From assembly GCA_017547975.1 (NCBI GenBank), contig JAFYNU010000525.1:1-6965 (forward strand): DNA of 6,965 bases, in the 5' to 3' direction. The notes under the pieces are model-generated. The model did not search any database. It was not told the origin of the DNA and saw only the letters and a program-made list of their open reading frames with translations. A program made the translations under genes and the position numbers. Positions 5,855 to 6,965 of the stretch are shown here, piece after piece. The DNA is from Clostridia bacterium (GTDB lineage Bacteria > Bacillota > Clostridia > Oscillospirales > QAMX01). Numbering within the stretch: position 1 is the stretch's first letter; each line of letters begins with the position of its first letter.

Positions 5855-6961
5855 TCAGCCAATGGCAAGGCTGTTGTTGAAGAGGGTAGTACTGTAGAGG
5901 AAGAGCACGTCCTGCCCATCAAAATCCACGTAATTACCCACCTGGTCCCCGCGAATGTAGCGCAGGTCCACCAGGGTGATTTTAGAAAATCCGGGCACCA
6001 TCAGGGGAATCAGACTGCTTCCGAAGGAATCTCGGAAGATGATGATTTCCCTGTCATTTTCCGCCAGGAGATTTTCAATGGTCAAAAGCGCTTCGGTACC
6101 CGAGATGAAGAAGTTGTAGGGATCCACCCCCGAAAGCTCCTTCTGGTCGTAAAGGGCCTTTTCTTCGAAGACCCCCAGGTCGGAAAGACCGGTCACCTTC
6201 ACGCCCTCCAAAATTTCGTTTGTCAGGTAGGTGATTTGGTCGGGCTCCGCCCCGGTGGCCGCTTGCCCCGCATAGACCCCGTAGAAGGGTTCCGCCAGGG
6301 TTTCGCTTTCAAATTCCGGCAAGGGGTCTCCCCCCAAGGTTTCGGTGAGCCGCTGGGCCACGTCCAGGATTTTCTCCTGGCGCCAATGGGAGTCGGTTTT
6401 GTAATAATCCTCCGCCCCAAGCAGATCCTCCACCGGGACGTAGGTCATATAGGGCAGGGCTTCCTGCACCTTTTCATAGAATTCAGAATAATCCATGGCC
6501 AGATAGCCGTTTTTCTCCGCCAAATAGGCCCCCTTATCGGGCACCACCGAGAGGAATACCTCTCCTCCGCCATCCTTCAGGTAGCTTTCGTACACCGCCG
6601 TGAATCGGTCGGCGGCATGGTGGATCATATTCTCCGACATGGGGTATTCGATTTTGGATAGGTGGCCGTCCACAGCGTACAGGCCGTTGTTATCCTTCTT
6701 CCCGGTAACCTTTGTGGCAAAGAAGGCCTTGAGCCCCCGGAAGGAGTCCCGCAAGGGGAATTGATCCTGAGTGTAACCCTCAAACTCTTCCATAAAATCC
6801 CCGGAAAACAGGGTTTTTACCGAAAGTTCGGGGAACTGTGCTAGATAGCGGCGTTCATCACCGGAAAAATCCCGGTCAGGTCCAAACCAGGTCCAAAGGG
6901 CCAAGCCGAAGATAATAGCGGCAAACAGGAGGAGGCTTGCGAACAATTTCACTTTTTTCAT
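5855..6961 (-). CDS. DHHW-family membrane-anchored protein (AlgX/AlgJ-like SGNH hydrolase fold)
   Basis: This is a 368-residue protein with a single N-terminal hydrophobic segment (about residues 7-24) after MKKVK, so it is probably a membrane-anchored protein facing outward. Residues 189-193 read TDSHW, which corresponds to the D-x-H-W motif of the AlgX/AlgJ/DHHW group, with D190 and H192 as the predicted catalytic Asp and His. FRDSFGSS (309-316) supplies the likely catalytic Ser, S312. In this family such proteins work beside an MBOAT O-acyltransferase to acylate surface polysaccharides; that partner would be expected just upstream, beyond the right edge. Other typical blocks are DQFPLRDSFRGLKAFF near residue 67 and DVLFLYSTTLFNNS at the C-terminus. 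The ATG at 6961 is only 4 bases from the edge, so its ribosome binding site cannot be seen and a longer N-terminus cannot be fully excluded, although MKKVK followed by a hydrophobic run looks like a true start. The acceptor polymer is unknown. Confidence 0.85.
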   Translation of the reverse strand: MKKVKLFASLLLFAAIIFGLALWTWFGPDRDFSGDERRYLAQFPELSVKTLFSGDFMEEFEGYTQDQFPLRDSFRGLKAFFATKVTGKKDNNGLYAVDGHLSKIEYPMSENMIHHAADRFTAVYESYLKDGGGEVFLSVVPDKGAYLAEKNGYLAMDYSEFYEKVQEALPYMTYVPVEDLLGAEDYYKTDSHWRQEKILDVAQRLTETLGGDPLPEFESETLAEPFYGVYAGQAATGAEPDQITYLTNEILEGVKVTGLSDLGVFEEKALYDQKELSGVDPYNFFISGTEALLTIENLLAENDREIIIFRDSFGSSLIPLMVPGFSKITLVDLRYIRGDQVGNYVDFDGQDVLFLYSTTLFNNSLAIG

Positions 6962-6965
6962 TCTC

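Noticed and set aside
5836..5922. An upstream start for the cyclophilin gene at 5922.
   Set aside because: It would add 29 residues ahead of a good lipoprotein signal and overlap the end of the DHHW gene, and the AAGGAG site points to 5835.
5242..6661. Two plus-strand open frames (212 and 305 residues) opposite the cyclophilin and DHHW genes.
   Set aside because: Both are in-phase antisense shadows of genes with clear motifs and good ribosome binding sites. The first also starts inside the terminator stem.
1..6965. tRNA, rRNA, CRISPR arrays, insertion sequences, toxin-antitoxin or phage-defence genes.
   Set aside because: Reading both strands showed no cloverleaf-like segment, no regularly spaced repeats, no transposase motifs and no defence-type domains; nearly all bases are taken up by the five genes described.

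Overview
The window looks like chromosomal DNA from a low-redundancy, GC-rich member of the Firmicutes, most likely a gut-type clostridium (Oscillospiraceae-like). The clues are strong AGGAGG-like ribosome binding sites, sigma-A-type promoters, a Gram-positive-style lipoprotein signal, a CDP-glycerol transferase of the teichoic acid type and a DHHW-family cell-surface protein. The genus cannot be named from this sequence alone. No RNA genes, insertion sequences, CRISPR arrays or prophage genes were seen.

Layout from left to right. (1) 1-737, minus strand: the N-terminal 245 residues of a CDP-glycerol:glycerophosphate glycerophosphotransferase-like enzyme, cut off by the left edge. (2) 738-901: a divergent control region with a promoter in each direction and a 22-bp near-perfect palindrome between them. 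(3) 902-2872 and 2894-5197, plus strand: a two-gene glycosidase operon. The first gene is a GHL6/GH151-like TIM-barrel hydrolase with a beta-galactosidase-type trimerisation (Rossmann-like) domain. The second is a beta-mannosidase-type GH2 enzyme. (4) 5208-5255: a strong bidirectional terminator. (5) 6961-5254, minus strand: a second two-gene unit converging on that terminator. It has a DHHW (AlgX/AlgJ-like SGNH) membrane-anchored protein followed by a cyclophilin-type peptidyl-prolyl isomerase lipoprotein.

How the genes may work together. The two glycosidases lack signal peptides, share one promoter and are 21 bp apart, so they probably act together in the cytoplasm on an imported oligosaccharide. 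If the first is an alpha-L-fucosidase (as GH151 is) and the second a beta-mannosidase, a fucosylated or mannose-containing glycan is one candidate substrate, but this is inference. The flanking minus-strand genes concern the cell envelope: polymer synthesis on the left, probable surface O-acylation and extracellular protein folding on the right. They appear unrelated to the sugar operon. All genes except the leftmost have a GC-rich codon pattern that avoids TTA, CTA and TCA, which produces long spurious antisense reading frames.
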